The notes under the pieces: generated by a model
Told to the model about the DNA's origin: nothing
What the model saw: the letters and a program-made list of their open reading frames with translations, nothing else
The model's database searches: none
Translations under genes and position numbers: made by a program
Shown here: positions 1 through 7,714 of the stretch, piece after piece
Numbering within the stretch: position 1 is the first letter of the stretch
Layout of the letters: the number at the start of each line of letters is the position of its first letter
Assembly (NCBI GenBank): GCA_902777015.1
Contig: CACYSA010000002.1
Location: forward strand, 56,656 to 120,655
Length of the DNA stretch: 64,000 nucleotides
Reading direction: 5' to 3'
From: an uncultured Erysipelotrichaceae bacterium
Lineage (GTDB): Bacteria; Bacillota_I; Bacilli_A; RFN20; CAG-826

Positions 1-1
1 T

Positions 2-284
2 AAACCACTTGCGTATTGGATGGCAAAATCTAACTTCAAATATTTATTAGATGCCGGTGTTAATATCTATTTATACACTCCTGGCTTTAACCATATGAAA
101 TCCGCAATCGCTGATAATGAATTAGGGCGGTGTCCTACTTTATAAATGTAAATGTATGGATGAAATTAGCGAAGACTTTGAAGAAATGCTTAAAGTCAGT
201 GAAAAAGTACCAAAGACATATCGCTTTAGAGGTATTAAAAAGAGCATTTGCTCTGTTCTAAAGATTATCTCCGCTTTATTCTAA
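2..284 (+). pseudogene. Cardiolipin synthase fragment with internal deletion and frameshift
   Basis: The first reading frame (positions 2-145) gives a phospholipase-D-type stretch with HMKSAIAD, a complete HxK(x4)D half of the second HKD motif, preceded by the family-typical LLDAGVNIYLYTPGF. It stops at TAA 143. A second frame (about 141-284) gives the usual cardiolipin synthase C-terminus: DFEEMLKVSE and a basic tail. The expected middle (the GTxNxDxRS part of the motif and the following strand) is missing, so a deletion of roughly 20 codons with a frame change joins the halves near 125-140. The 5' part lies outside the window. The product would lack a complete second active-site motif, so I call it broken; an assembly error is the main alternative. 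Confidence 0.72.
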
Positions 285-286
285 TA

Positions 287-339
287 CTTAAGGTCTATTA
301 GACCGTTTAAGGTTCATTTAAGGGATTGTTATTTATCTT
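287..339 (+). promoter_or_regulatory. Direct-repeat regulator site and -10 box of the two-component operon
   Basis: TTTAAGG occurs at 306-312 and again at 317-323, exactly 11 bp apart, with a related CTTAAGG at 287-293. An 11-bp period is the classic spacing for OmpR/PhoB-type dimers. A TATCTT hexamer follows at 334-339 and the start codon is at 346, so transcription would begin at or next to the ATG. The repeats occupy the place of a -35 box, as in activator-dependent promoters. Autoregulation by the regulator at 346 is my inference. Confidence 0.55.
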
Positions 340-345
340 ATAGAT

Positions 346-1023
346 ATGAAATTATTATTAGTCGAAGATTCAATCCAATTAAATAAAGCATTATCCACAG
401 TGCTTAAAAGAAACTCATTTGTCGTTGACAGTGCTTTTGATGGTGAAGAAGCAGAACTATTCTTAAAACAATATCAATATGATTGTGTCATCCTTGATAT
501 CATGCTTCCTAGAATAAACGGTTTAGATGTTTTAAAGTGGGCAAGACTTAATAAGATTGATACACCTATTATCATGTTAACCGCCAAGTCCACAACTGAA
601 GATAAAATTGCTGGTTTGGATTTAGGCGCTGATGATTATTTACCAAAACCATTCGTAGTGGATGAACTATTAGCGAGAATTCGCGCTTTATTACGTAGAA
701 AGCCATCTTATGAAACTAAAGATAATTTAGTTTTTGGTGATTTAACGTTGGATATTAATTCATTAGTGCTTTCAACTAAAGAAGATAAAGTTACTTTAAT
801 GAATAAAGAAATGCAAATCATGACTTTATTAATGAAGGCTAATGGTAATGTTGTTTCTTCGGAATTAATTACTAGAACTGCTTGGGATAGTGATGCTTAT
901 TCCACAAGTGAAAACGTTTGGGTATTCATTTGTTATATTAGAAAGAAGATTGAAAAGATCCATTCTAAAGTGAAGATTAAATCAATCCGTTATCAAGGCT
1001 ATTATTTGGAGTATAAAGAATGA
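346..1023 (+). CDS. OmpR-family response regulator
   Basis: 225 aa, the usual length for the family. Residues 1-115 form a receiver domain with the acidic pair E7/D8, phosphoacceptor D51 in VILDIMLP, T79 and K101. Residues about 128-222 form a winged-helix DNA-binding domain ending in the typical SIRYQGYYLE hairpin. It overlaps the sensor kinase gene by 4 bp (ATGA), so the two are translationally coupled. There is no clear Shine-Dalgarno sequence and the -10 box sits 7 bp before the ATG. Likely targets are its own promoter and the operon at 2424, both of which carry TTTAAG repeats with 11-bp spacing. The signal is unknown. Confidence 0.95.
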   Translation: MKLLLVEDSIQLNKALSTVLKRNSFVVDSAFDGEEAELFLKQYQYDCVILDIMLPRINGLDVLKWARLNKIDTPIIMLTAKSTTEDKIAGLDLGADDYLPKPFVVDELLARIRALLRRKPSYETKDNLVFGDLTLDINSLVLSTKEDKVTLMNKEMQIMTLLMKANGNVVSSELITRTAWDSDAYSTSENVWVFICYIRKKIEKIHSKVKIKSIRYQGYYLEYKE

Positions 1024-2324
1024 TTAAGAAGCTCAGATTACGTTTTATTATTGCCGCTTTGTTATCAATTCTTTTTGTTTTATCCGCGACAATTGCTGCG
1101 ATTAATATTAATAATTATATTAAAACTGAAAATGAAAATACCTCTGCGATAAGAGAAATCATTGACCGTGAGCATTATAAAACTGAAAGCATGTTCAATG
1201 GTGGTGGTTATATAGGTGGTGGCATGCCTGGTGGTAACCCAACGCAACCAGGACAACCTCAACAACCAAATGATTATTCTAATAATGTCACTAATAGAGA
1301 GCATTATTTCATCGTTGTTTATAACGAAGATAGCTCTTTTAGATATTCTAATTTTTCACATATTTTTACCATTACTGAAGAAGACGGTATGGAAATGGCG
1401 CAGAAGTTTTTTGAAAGCGGTAAATCATCTAAAAAAGAAGGTAATTTAAGATATCATCAAGAAGTCAAAGTGGTGTATGCTCCTGGAAGCGCTATCTATT
1501 CTTTCCCTCCAATTGTATCAACTTATGTCGTTTGTTTAGATGCGCAAGATAGAATGCATTCTTTTGATAACTTTTTAATAAGTTCACTCGTAATCGCGGC
1601 GATTGCCTATACCTCTTTAGTGGCCTTAATTATTATCTCCTCTCACTTTGTTTTTAAAACAAGCGAAGAATCATATCGTAAACAAAAAGCATTCGTCACT
1701 AATGCTTCTCATGAATTAAAGACTCCTTTAACTATTATTTCTACTGATTTAGAGCTTATTAAGATGGATCATGGGGATAATGAATGGATTGATTCTATTG
1801 ATGATCAAGTCAGAAGATTAACTATTATGACTAAACAATTAGTGACCCTTTCTAAATTGGATGAAAGTGATTTAAAGAACTTCCCATTCACTAATTTATC
1901 ATTAAGTAAAATCGCTAATGAAAGTGTTTCTTCATTCTTACCTTTATATGAAAAAAATAACTATAAATTTAATAGTGATATTGATGAAGATATTGAAATC
2001 AAAGGTAATAATAATTTAATTAATGAATTATTTTATATCTTCATGGATAATGCGAATAAATATGCTACCCCAAAAGGTGAAATAGGTTTAAGCATTAAAA
2101 AAGATAATAAGAATAAAATAAAAGTCATTTTTTATAACGATATTGAAGACGATGAAATTGATGTTAATCAGATGTTTGAAAGATTTTATAGAAGCCCTAA
2201 TTCTAATAAAAAGGAAGGCTCTGGTATTGGTTTAAGTATCGCTAAAGAGATTATTGACTTACATAAAGGCAAAGTAAAAACATCATTAAAAGATAATAAA
2301 ATCTATTTTGAAATTACTTTCTAA
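1020..2324 (+). CDS. Membrane sensor histidine kinase
   Basis: 434 aa. A transmembrane segment at about 8-28 and another at about 186-210 enclose an extracellular sensor region of ~155 residues. Residues 61-82 of that region are rich in Gly, Pro and Gln (GGGYIGGGMPGG and following), an odd low-complexity loop that resembles the Gly-rich loop of the lipoprotein at 3871. The HisKA domain has the phosphorylated H231 in NASHELKTPL. The HATPase domain shows the N box (DNANKYA, about 343-349) and GSGIGLSIAK at 400-409. The first Gly box (expected DxGxG, about 374-380) reads DIEDDE and is degenerate. It pairs with the upstream regulator. Reduced ATP binding is possible, but the rest looks intact. 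Confidence 0.93.
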   Translation: MIKKLRLRFIIAALLSILFVLSATIAAININNYIKTENENTSAIREIIDREHYKTESMFNGGGYIGGGMPGGNPTQPGQPQQPNDYSNNVTNREHYFIVVYNEDSSFRYSNFSHIFTITEEDGMEMAQKFFESGKSSKKEGNLRYHQEVKVVYAPGSAIYSFPPIVSTYVVCLDAQDRMHSFDNFLISSLVIAAIAYTSLVALIIISSHFVFKTSEESYRKQKAFVTNASHELKTPLTIISTDLELIKMDHGDNEWIDSIDDQVRRLTIMTKQLVTLSKLDESDLKNFPFTNLSLSKIANESVSSFLPLYEKNNYKFNSDIDEDIEIKGNNNLINELFYIFMDNANKYATPKGEIGLSIKKDNKNKIKVIFYNDIEDDEIDVNQMFERFYRSPNSNKKEGSGIGLSIAKEIIDLHKGKVKTSLKDNKIYFEITF

Positions 2325-2325
2325 T

Positions 2326-2359
2326 TTTTAAGTTTATTTTAAGTTTTTATTTTTAGACT
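2326..2359 (+). promoter_or_regulatory. Second 11-bp-spaced direct repeat, upstream of the VTC operon
   Basis: TTTTAAG at 2326-2332 recurs at 2337-2343, again exactly 11 bp apart and very like the TTTAAGG pair before the response regulator. A TAGACT hexamer at 2354-2359 stands about the same distance downstream of the repeats as the -10 box does at the first site. I infer a promoter activated by the neighbouring response regulator. Confidence 0.45.
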
Positions 2360-2390
2360 AGAGGCAGAAGATGGCTCTAGTTTTATTTTA
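2355..2390 (+). terminator. Hairpin with T-rich tail after the sensor kinase gene
   Basis: ACTAGAG (2357-2363) pairs with CTCTAGT (2375-2381) around an 11-nt loop and is followed by TTTATTTTA. This fits an intrinsic terminator of the two-component operon. If the promoter proposed at 2326-2359 is real, the hairpin falls at the very start of the next transcript and could act as an attenuator. Confidence 0.5.
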
Positions 2391-2423
2391 TTAACCATCT
2401 AATTATCTAAGGAGGGAAACAAT

Positions 2424-3161
2424 ATGGAAGCAATCACAGTAATGAAACGTTATGAGATGAAATTCATCTTAAATAAAGCGCAACTTATTGCGTTTAAAAA
2501 CGCCTTAGATGGTCATATGGTTATTGATGAATACGGTAAAACTTCTATTGCCTCTATCTACTATGACACACCTAATTATCAATTAATTAGGACATCATTA
2601 GAAAAACCAGCTTATAAAGAAAAGATTAGATTAAGAGGATATGGTTTATTAAATGAAGATGATGATTCCTTCTTAGAACTTAAAAGAAAAGTCGAAGGAG
2701 TTGTCTATAAACGCAGAATCAAAATTAAAGAAGAAAACGCGATTAATTTTTTAAAAGGAAAAACTAATCATTTAGAAAGTTCTAATCAAATCTCTAAAGA
2801 ATTAGTCTATTTCCGTAATTATTATCAGAAATTAGAACCTAAAATCATGGTTATTTATGACCGCACTAGCTATAAGGAACTTAACGGCGATATCAGATTA
2901 ACAATTGATGAATGTCCTAGATATCGTACTTATGATTTAAATCTTCATACATCAATGGATGGGGAATTATTGTTATCTCCAGGTGAGGCTATCTTAGAAA
3001 TCAAAGTCCAACAAGATATGCCTTTATGGTTAGTTAATATTCTTTCCACTAATAAGATTTATAAATCTAGCTTTTCTAAAGTTGGAATGGCTTATCAATT
3101 AATGAATAAAAAACAATTATTACATTTAGAAAGGGGAAATCGTTATGAAGTCACTATTTGA
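2424..3161 (+). CDS. VTC-domain (polyphosphate polymerase-like) protein
   Basis: 245 aa cytoplasmic protein of the VTC/TTM tunnel fold. Visible strand motifs are RYEMKFIL (about 9-16), SIYYDTPNY, KIRLRGYG, ELKRK and the late ILEIKVQ; the alternating basic and acidic residues line the tunnel in this family. Yeast Vtc4 makes polyphosphate from ATP, but many bacterial members have unproven activity. An AGGAGGG ribosome site lies 8-9 nt before ATG 2424, the best start here. The gene overlaps the DUF4956 gene by 17 bp. VTC-domain and DUF4956 genes are commonly neighbours in Firmicutes, often with CotH or Cthe_2159-type proteins, which matches this operon. The role is probably in building or exporting an anionic surface polymer or polyphosphate; that last step is inference. 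Confidence 0.88.
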   Translation: MEAITVMKRYEMKFILNKAQLIAFKNALDGHMVIDEYGKTSIASIYYDTPNYQLIRTSLEKPAYKEKIRLRGYGLLNEDDDSFLELKRKVEGVVYKRRIKIKEENAINFLKGKTNHLESSNQISKELVYFRNYYQKLEPKIMVIYDRTSYKELNGDIRLTIDECPRYRTYDLNLHTSMDGELLLSPGEAILEIKVQQDMPLWLVNILSTNKIYKSSFSKVGMAYQLMNKKQLLHLERGNRYEVTI

Positions 3162-3843
3162 TTTATTAACAAATGTTGAAAGCGTTTATGTCGCTTTAAT
3201 GATTATCGCTATTACTTTTATCATTAGTGTTCTATTCACTTACGCGATATCGTTTAAATTAAGAGCGAGCAAAAGCTTCTTTCTAACTTCTGCGATTATG
3301 CCAATGATTGTGGCCGCAGTGATATCAATGGTTTCTATCTTTTTAGATAATACTACTTCAGGAGCGGTTAGAATTGCCACAATCGCCGTAGCATTAGGCT
3401 TAATTAGATTTAGAAGCAATAACGCAAAAGCGGAAGAATTATTACTTCTTTTCGCTGGTATCGCTACTGGCTTAATAAGTGGTTTAGGATATGTGGTATT
3501 CGCGCTTATATTCGCTACCGTTGTGGCTACATTCTATATCTTATTAAGCAATACTAAATTATTTACTAATAAGAAATTCGCTCAAGAAAAGACACTTAAA
3601 ATCACTATTCCAGAATCACTTGAATATAGTGAAGTATTCGATGATACATTCCTCCGTTATTTAAAAGATAATGAATTAATGGAAGTTAAAACAACAGGCA
3701 TGGGATCGTTATTCAAATTAACATATCGTGTTGTTTTAAAAGATAACAAAAACGAAAAGGAATTCATCGATGAATTAAGAACTAAAAATGGAAATTTAGA
3801 AATATCTATTCTTCCATTTATAGGACAAGATAAAGGTTTATAG
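3145..3843 (+). CDS. DUF4956 membrane protein
   Basis: 232 aa. About four hydrophobic segments occupy residues 14-135, followed by a soluble C-terminal domain of about 95 residues with a ferredoxin-like strand/helix pattern (KITIPESLEY ... LEISILPFIG). The conserved loop GAVRIATIAVALGLIRFR between membrane segments is typical of DUF4956. It starts inside the VTC gene (17-bp overlap; AAGGGG precedes ATG 3145), so the two proteins are likely made together and may form a membrane complex. The molecular function of the family is unknown. Confidence 0.88.
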   Translation: MKSLFDLLTNVESVYVALMIIAITFIISVLFTYAISFKLRASKSFFLTSAIMPMIVAAVISMVSIFLDNTTSGAVRIATIAVALGLIRFRSNNAKAEELLLLFAGIATGLISGLGYVVFALIFATVVATFYILLSNTKLFTNKKFAQEKTLKITIPESLEYSEVFDDTFLRYLKDNELMEVKTTGMGSLFKLTYRVVLKDNKNEKEFIDELRTKNGNLEISILPFIGQDKGL

Positions 3844-3870
3844 ATTTGTAAAAAAGGGAGACAAAACTAT

Positions 3871-6153
3871 ATGAAAAGCAATTTAAAAAAATCATTAACG
3901 TTATGTTCAGTCTTACTATTATTCGCTTTAGTGGGCTGTTCATCTAATAATCAAAGTTCACATCAACCAGCGGGTAATACATCAAACGGAGCACAACAAG
4001 CTTCATCCGTTATTACTGGTGATGATCCAGTTGATGGAGTTTATCTAAATTATGAATCATTAACAATGTATGTTGGTAAAAGCGCAACATTAACCGCGAC
4101 TGTATCTCCAGAAACCGCGAGAAATAAAAATGTTTCTTGGACTTCAAGTAATACGACAGTAGCAACAGTCACTAATGGAACAGTTAAAGCTTTAAAAGAA
4201 GGTACATCAATTATTACAGTAACCACTAGTGAAGGTAACTATACCGCAACATGTGCATTAACAGGCATCGCGGAAGAAGATGCCACTCCATATGTGCCAG
4301 ATGATACTGATTCTTCTATTTATCAAATTACTGAATCAACATTATCTAAAGGAACATATGATTCCACGAATGATGAATATGCATTCGCTATTAGTCAAAA
4401 CTATAAGCAAATCTATGTTAACGCTCCAGAAAAAACTATCATTTTAGAGCTTAATGGTGTGACTTTAGAAAACAACGCTAATTCACCAATCTATGTTGAA
4501 GATTGTGATGGCATTGAAATATCCGCTAAAAAGGGTACGACCAATAACATAAAGGATACCCGTTCCGCTTATATTACTGATGAAGAAGGCCAAGGTAAAG
4601 GTGCTATCTTCGTTAATAACGGCGATCTAAAACTTAAAGGAACAGGGACATTAAATATCACTGCTAATTATCTAAATGGTATCCACGGCAAAGATGATGT
4701 TAAGATTCAAAAACAAACATTAAATATCACCGCGGTTAATCATGGTGTAAGAGGTAACGATAGTGTCACTATTGTCTCTGGCGATATCAATATCTCCTGT
4801 GGTGGTGATGGCTTACATACTGAAAATAGTGATATCTCTTCTAAAGGTAACCAAAGAGGTGATGTTACTGTTCAAGGTGGTAACTTAACGATCAATTCTT
4901 GGGGTGACGCTATTCAAGCAGCGCATGATGCGATTATTGAAGAAGCAGATGACACTGTACCAACAACATATGTTGCTAAAACAAATAAATATTCATCCTA
5001 TAGTGGCACAACACCCACAACTAGTACATCTAATTTCTATCTCAAGATGAATTCATCTACCTATTCACAAGGTAATTATAGCTATGCTGCATTAATTGAT
5101 GGAAATTGGTATCCAGCGACATATAAAGGTACACAATCTGGTGGTGGCGGTATGGGTGGCCCTGGTGGCGGCGGTGGCCCAGGTAGTAGTTCCACATATT
5201 ATATCTATCAATTAGAAAAACCAGTAGGTGCATCAAGTTTCACCTTATATCGTTATCAAGGTAAGAGTGTGACTTCTTATTCCACTGAAACATATAACGC
5301 GAAGAGTGACGCTAAAGCATTCAACAGTGCTTATGATATGGTACAAATCTCTGTTAGTAGTTCTAAGATCAATTTCTCTAGCTGGAGCAATTATTCTTCT
5401 GGTAACACTAATGGAGCAGATGTTTCCGCTAAAGGTATCAAAGCGGAAAACGAAATCTACGTTAAAGCGGGTACTGTTAACATCAAAGCCTATGATGATG
5501 CTATCCACGCTAATAATGATGGCACATTAGAAAACGGTAGTTCCCCACTTGGTAATATCGTTATCAGTGATGGCGATCTCACCCTTGAAGCTAGTGATGA
5601 TGCAGTCCATGCTGATAATCAATTAACAATCTCTGGTGGTAAAACAAATATCGCCTCAGCATATGAAGGTTTAGAAGGCAATGTCATCAACGTCAGTGGC
5701 GGTGAAACATATGTCTACGCAACCGATGATGGTGTTAACGCTACATCAGGTAAAGCAAGTCCTGCAATTAATGTCAGTGATGGCTTCTTAGATGTTGAAG
5801 TTCCTGCTAGTGGCGATACAGATGGTATCGATAGCAATGGTAACTATACCCAAACTGGTGGTGTAGTCATTGTTAAAGGCCCAGGCAGTGCTTCTGGAGG
5901 TGGTGGCGGTGCCGCAGCTTTAGATACTGATGGTAGTGTCTCCTTAAAGAACTGCACATTAATTGTCTATGGTGGTATTGAAAGAACACCAAGTGCATCT
6001 GGTCTCACAAAGACTATTTGCTCATCTAATACGGTAAGTACTGGTTCACACACTGTTTCTTTCTCAGGTGGTACCAGTTATACAACAACACTAAAATCAT
6101 CAACAAGAGGATGCCTAGTCTATAGTGCACTAGGAAATGCCACTCTTAAGTAA
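3871..6153 (+). CDS. Large lipoprotein: Ig-like domain plus Cthe_2159-type beta-helix
   Basis: 760 aa. A signal peptide with lipobox LVGC puts the lipid-anchored cysteine at residue 23. Residues about 54-133 look like a bacterial Ig-like (BIG2) domain (VSWTSSNTTVATV). From about residue 150 onward, repeated turns such as DDGVNAT, DDAIHANND and ASDDAVHADN mark a right-handed beta-helix of the Cthe_2159 family; the founding Clostridium protein binds cellulose and acidic sugars. A Gly-rich insert (GGGGMGGPGGGGGPG, about 425-440) breaks the helix. AAGGGAGA precedes the ATG. As the last gene after the VTC and DUF4956 genes, it is probably their surface-exposed partner and may bind an anionic polymer; the ligand is unknown. 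A paralogue lies at 12193. Confidence 0.88.
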   Translation: MKSNLKKSLTLCSVLLLFALVGCSSNNQSSHQPAGNTSNGAQQASSVITGDDPVDGVYLNYESLTMYVGKSATLTATVSPETARNKNVSWTSSNTTVATVTNGTVKALKEGTSIITVTTSEGNYTATCALTGIAEEDATPYVPDDTDSSIYQITESTLSKGTYDSTNDEYAFAISQNYKQIYVNAPEKTIILELNGVTLENNANSPIYVEDCDGIEISAKKGTTNNIKDTRSAYITDEEGQGKGAIFVNNGDLKLKGTGTLNITANYLNGIHGKDDVKIQKQTLNITAVNHGVRGNDSVTIVSGDINISCGGDGLHTENSDISSKGNQRGDVTVQGGNLTINSWGDAIQAAHDAIIEEADDTVPTTYVAKTNKYSSYSGTTPTTSTSNFYLKMNSSTYSQGNYSYAALIDGNWYPATYKGTQSGGGGMGGPGGGGGPGSSSTYYIYQLEKPVGASSFTLYRYQGKSVTSYSTETYNAKSDAKAFNSAYDMVQISVSSSKINFSSWSNYSSGNTNGADVSAKGIKAENEIYVKAGTVNIKAYDDAIHANNDGTLENGSSPLGNIVISDGDLTLEASDDAVHADNQLTISGGKTNIASAYEGLEGNVINVSGGETYVYATDDGVNATSGKASPAINVSDGFLDVEVPASGDTDGIDSNGNYTQTGGVVIVKGPGSASGGGGGAAALDTDGSVSLKNCTLIVYGGIERTPSASGLTKTICSSNTVSTGSHTVSFSGGTSYTTTLKSSTRGCLVYSALGNATLK

Positions 6154-6182
6154 TGATCGTGTAAACAAATTCCTTTCTTCGG

Positions 6183-6212
6183 AAGAGGCTGAATTGTCAG
6201 CCTTTTCTTTTT
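6183..6212 (+). terminator. Terminator of the VTC/DUF4956/lipoprotein operon
   Basis: GGCTGA (6187-6192), loop ATTG, TCAGCC (6197-6202), then TTTTCTTTTTT. The A-rich left flank extends the stem. It lies 33 bp after the lipoprotein stop codon. Confidence 0.88.
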
Positions 6213-6353
6213 TGTGTTTTTAATAAAAACCCTTATAAAAGCATTTTCGAAAACGGACTTTTATCTAAAGATAACTTTTAACAAACTTGACAACTATCTT
6301 GTTGTTAAAAAAATGAAGAAATACGATGTTCAAAAAATCTAATATATAAGAAA

Positions 6354-6406
6354 GGAGTGCGCCCGTCTAGGCGCACACACCCGCTCCTATGCACCCTCAT
6401 ACGTGC
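6354..6406 (+). other. GC-rich hairpin pair of unknown role
   Basis: In very AT-rich surroundings GTGCGCC (6357-6363) pairs perfectly with GGCGCAC (6370-6376), enclosed by GGAG/CTCC (6354-6357, 6384-6387), and a second small hairpin GCAC/GTGC follows (6391-6406). A TTGACA lies upstream near 6283. It could be a small RNA or the leader of the large RNA downstream. I recognise no known motif. The rest of 6213-6540 shows nothing more than A/T runs. Confidence 0.35.
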
Positions 6407-6542
6407 CTTAAATATATTTAATCGATATTAATGGTAAAAATACCTATAAAAAGATCATAAAAACACTTTAATAATAAATATTTAAGAATCTACAAATATA
6501 AATATTTGTAAAAAAATAATTAAAAAATTTTTAAAAAAAGTA

Positions 6543-6576
6543 TTGCAATAAAAATTAAATAAGCGCATACTATAAT
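6543..6576 (+). promoter_or_regulatory. Promoter of the large structured RNA
   Basis: A perfect -10 box TATAAT lies at 6571-6576, placing the start of transcription near 6582. The only -35-like hexamer, TTGCAA at 6543-6548, is 22 bp away, longer than the usual 17, so the -35 assignment is weak while the -10 is strong. Confidence 0.55.
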
Positions 6577-6683
6577 AACCCACCCGGGAAACCGAGTGAG
6601 TGAGATAATAAGAATTGATAGATTCTTATATCTCAAGACCAGGTAAATCAGTCAACGCAGGCAGATAAGTTGATAACGCGTTT

Positions 6684-6826
6684 CTGAGATTAAAGAAAAA
6701 GCTCAGATTAATGATTGTACTGGCAGATTGGTACTTGTATCAATCAAGGGCAATTCCTCCCTGCTACAGTGGATGCTGAATTAGAGTTTGACAGCGTAAA
6801 GCCACCGCCCGACACGATCGAAGAGG
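6684..6826 (+). repeat. RNA module, copy 1 of 3
   Basis: Landmarks: GATTAAAGA at 6688-6696 in a CTGAG/CTCAG hairpin, CCTCCCTG at 6756, CAGCGTAAA near 6792, CGAAGAGG at 6819-6826. The GATTAAAGA to CGAAGAGG distance is 131 nt. GTGG/CCAC and TGCTG/CAGCG (with a wobble pair) form the internal stem. Confidence 0.72.
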
Positions 6827-6987
6827 AAGATGAAGGCCAATAACCCATCAAACACCCCACATTCAGGCTAAAGCAACTCAAAACCTGAAATAAGTTAACT
6901 GGTCAGTAATGGCACAGATAATGAATGGGCGAAAACTTAGCCTTAAAAATAAGACGATCACCACTAAAACGACGTTGATAGTAAGGC

Positions 6988-7130
6988 TCCAGGATTAAAG
7001 ATTCTGGTTAATGATCGCAAAAGGCTGGAAATCCGCAAGGAAATCCAAACGGCAAACCTCCCTGGTAACAGTGGTCGCTGAGTTAGAGCTTAACAGCGTA
7101 AAACCACCGCCGGACACAAAGACGAAGAGG
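6988..7130 (+). repeat. RNA module, copy 2 of 3
   Basis: Landmarks: GATTAAAGA at 6993-7001 in a CCAG/CTGG hairpin, CCTCCCTG at 7057, CAGCGTAAA near 7093, CGAAGAGG at 7123-7130. The landmark distance is 130 nt, almost identical to copy 1. The internal stem is CGCTG/CAGCG inside GTGG/CCAC. Confidence 0.72.
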
Positions 7131-7300
7131 GAAAAACAAAGCGAGTTAAAGAAAACTTAACCGCAAAGCCTAAATCGTATTACTCAACCTAACGTGCGAT
7201 GATAACGGAGAGAACCCAGCAAGGAAATCCCGTGAAGAAAAGGCCTAGAGAGCTTAAGACTAGATAAGTCAACCATCTCCATTAACTGATTATGGAGTAT

Positions 7301-7453
7301 CGAAGGATTAAAGAGCCATCGTTAACTGGTTGCGCTAGCAAAGAATCATCAGGAATGGTGATTATCGGTACGTCCCCACCTGACTAGCAATAGTCATCGG
7401 CATCTGTGTTAAAGCTTGACAGAGTAAACCCGACACCGGACAAGACGAAGAGG
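7301..7453 (+). repeat. RNA module, copy 3 of 3 (most diverged)
   Basis: Landmarks: GATTAAAGA at 7306-7314, CAGAGTAAACC near 7420, CACCGGACA near 7434, CGAAGAGG at 7446-7453; the landmark distance is 140 nt. The internal stem has changed on both sides to TCTG/CAGA, and the closing pair to CGG/CCG, relative to copy 2. These are compensatory changes. Confidence 0.65.
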
Positions 7454-7552
7454 GAAACAGTCCTAAAGTTAACGACTTAGGAAAGCTGGCCATCAGTGCG
7501 CTACTCAGTTCAAAACGCATTGCTAACAAGAAGCATCACCAGCGAACGCAGC

Positions 7553-7621
7553 TTAACTTGTGTGTCTATCGGACACAACGGTTCAAAAGAAGGAAGCGGA
7601 ATTGTCCGCTTCTTTCTTTTT
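7553..7621 (+). repeat. 69-bp direct repeat, copy 1 (3' end of the large RNA)
   Basis: Begins TTAACTTGTGTGTC, contains the TGTGTC/GACACA hairpin and the GAAGCGGA/TCCGCTTC terminator, and ends at the T-tract. It matches 9399-9467 at 65 of 69 positions (C/T, G/A and two loop bases differ). Homology stops sharply at both edges. The two copies flank the AbiE cassette, as attL and attR flank an integrated element. Confidence 0.92.
7593..7621 (+). terminator. Terminator of the large RNA
   Basis: GAAGCGGA (7593-7600), loop ATTG, TCCGCTTC (7605-7612), then TTTCTTTTT. Upstream AAGAAG extends the pairing with the T-rich tail. Confidence 0.9.
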
Positions 7622-7714
7622 GTCTCTCTACATATTTGTGAATCTCATTAGTATCTCTCAATTTATAGTATTTACTCACCGATATTTTATCTTTATGTAC
7701 ACGCAACTTATTTC

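Larger units (their letters stand above)
6582..7621 (+). ncRNA. Large modular structured RNA (~1.04 kb), class not recognised
   Basis: No convincing open reading frame covers this interval, its base composition is far richer in G and C than its flanks, and it runs from a TATAAT box to a strong intrinsic terminator (GAAGCGGA/TCCGCTTC at 7593-7612 plus T-tract). The 5' end forms a long hairpin (GAGATA...TATCTC, about 6602-6634). Three homologous modules follow at about 6684-6826, 6990-7130 and 7302-7453. Each has a hairpin presenting GATTAAAGA, then a CCTC/GAGG-closed multibranch with a CAG(C/A)GTAAA element and GACAC. Stem bases change together between copies (CGCTG/CAGCG in copy 2, TCTG/CAGA in copy 3), which argues for conserved RNA pairing. 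The 3' end has a TGTGTC/GACACA hairpin (7561-7577). Size and ornateness recall OLE, GOLLD and ROOL RNAs, but I cannot match it to any of them. Confidence 0.75.

Noticed and set aside
7570..7590. tRNA T-arm (GGTTCAAAAG)
   Set aside because: No acceptor, D or anticodon stems surround it; chance resemblance.
6582..7621. RNase P RNA, tmRNA or SRP RNA
   Set aside because: An ACCGCC string resembles RNase P, but the conserved P4 sequences, a tag-coding frame, or the SRP GGAAG loop are not present, and the triplicate layout fits none of them.
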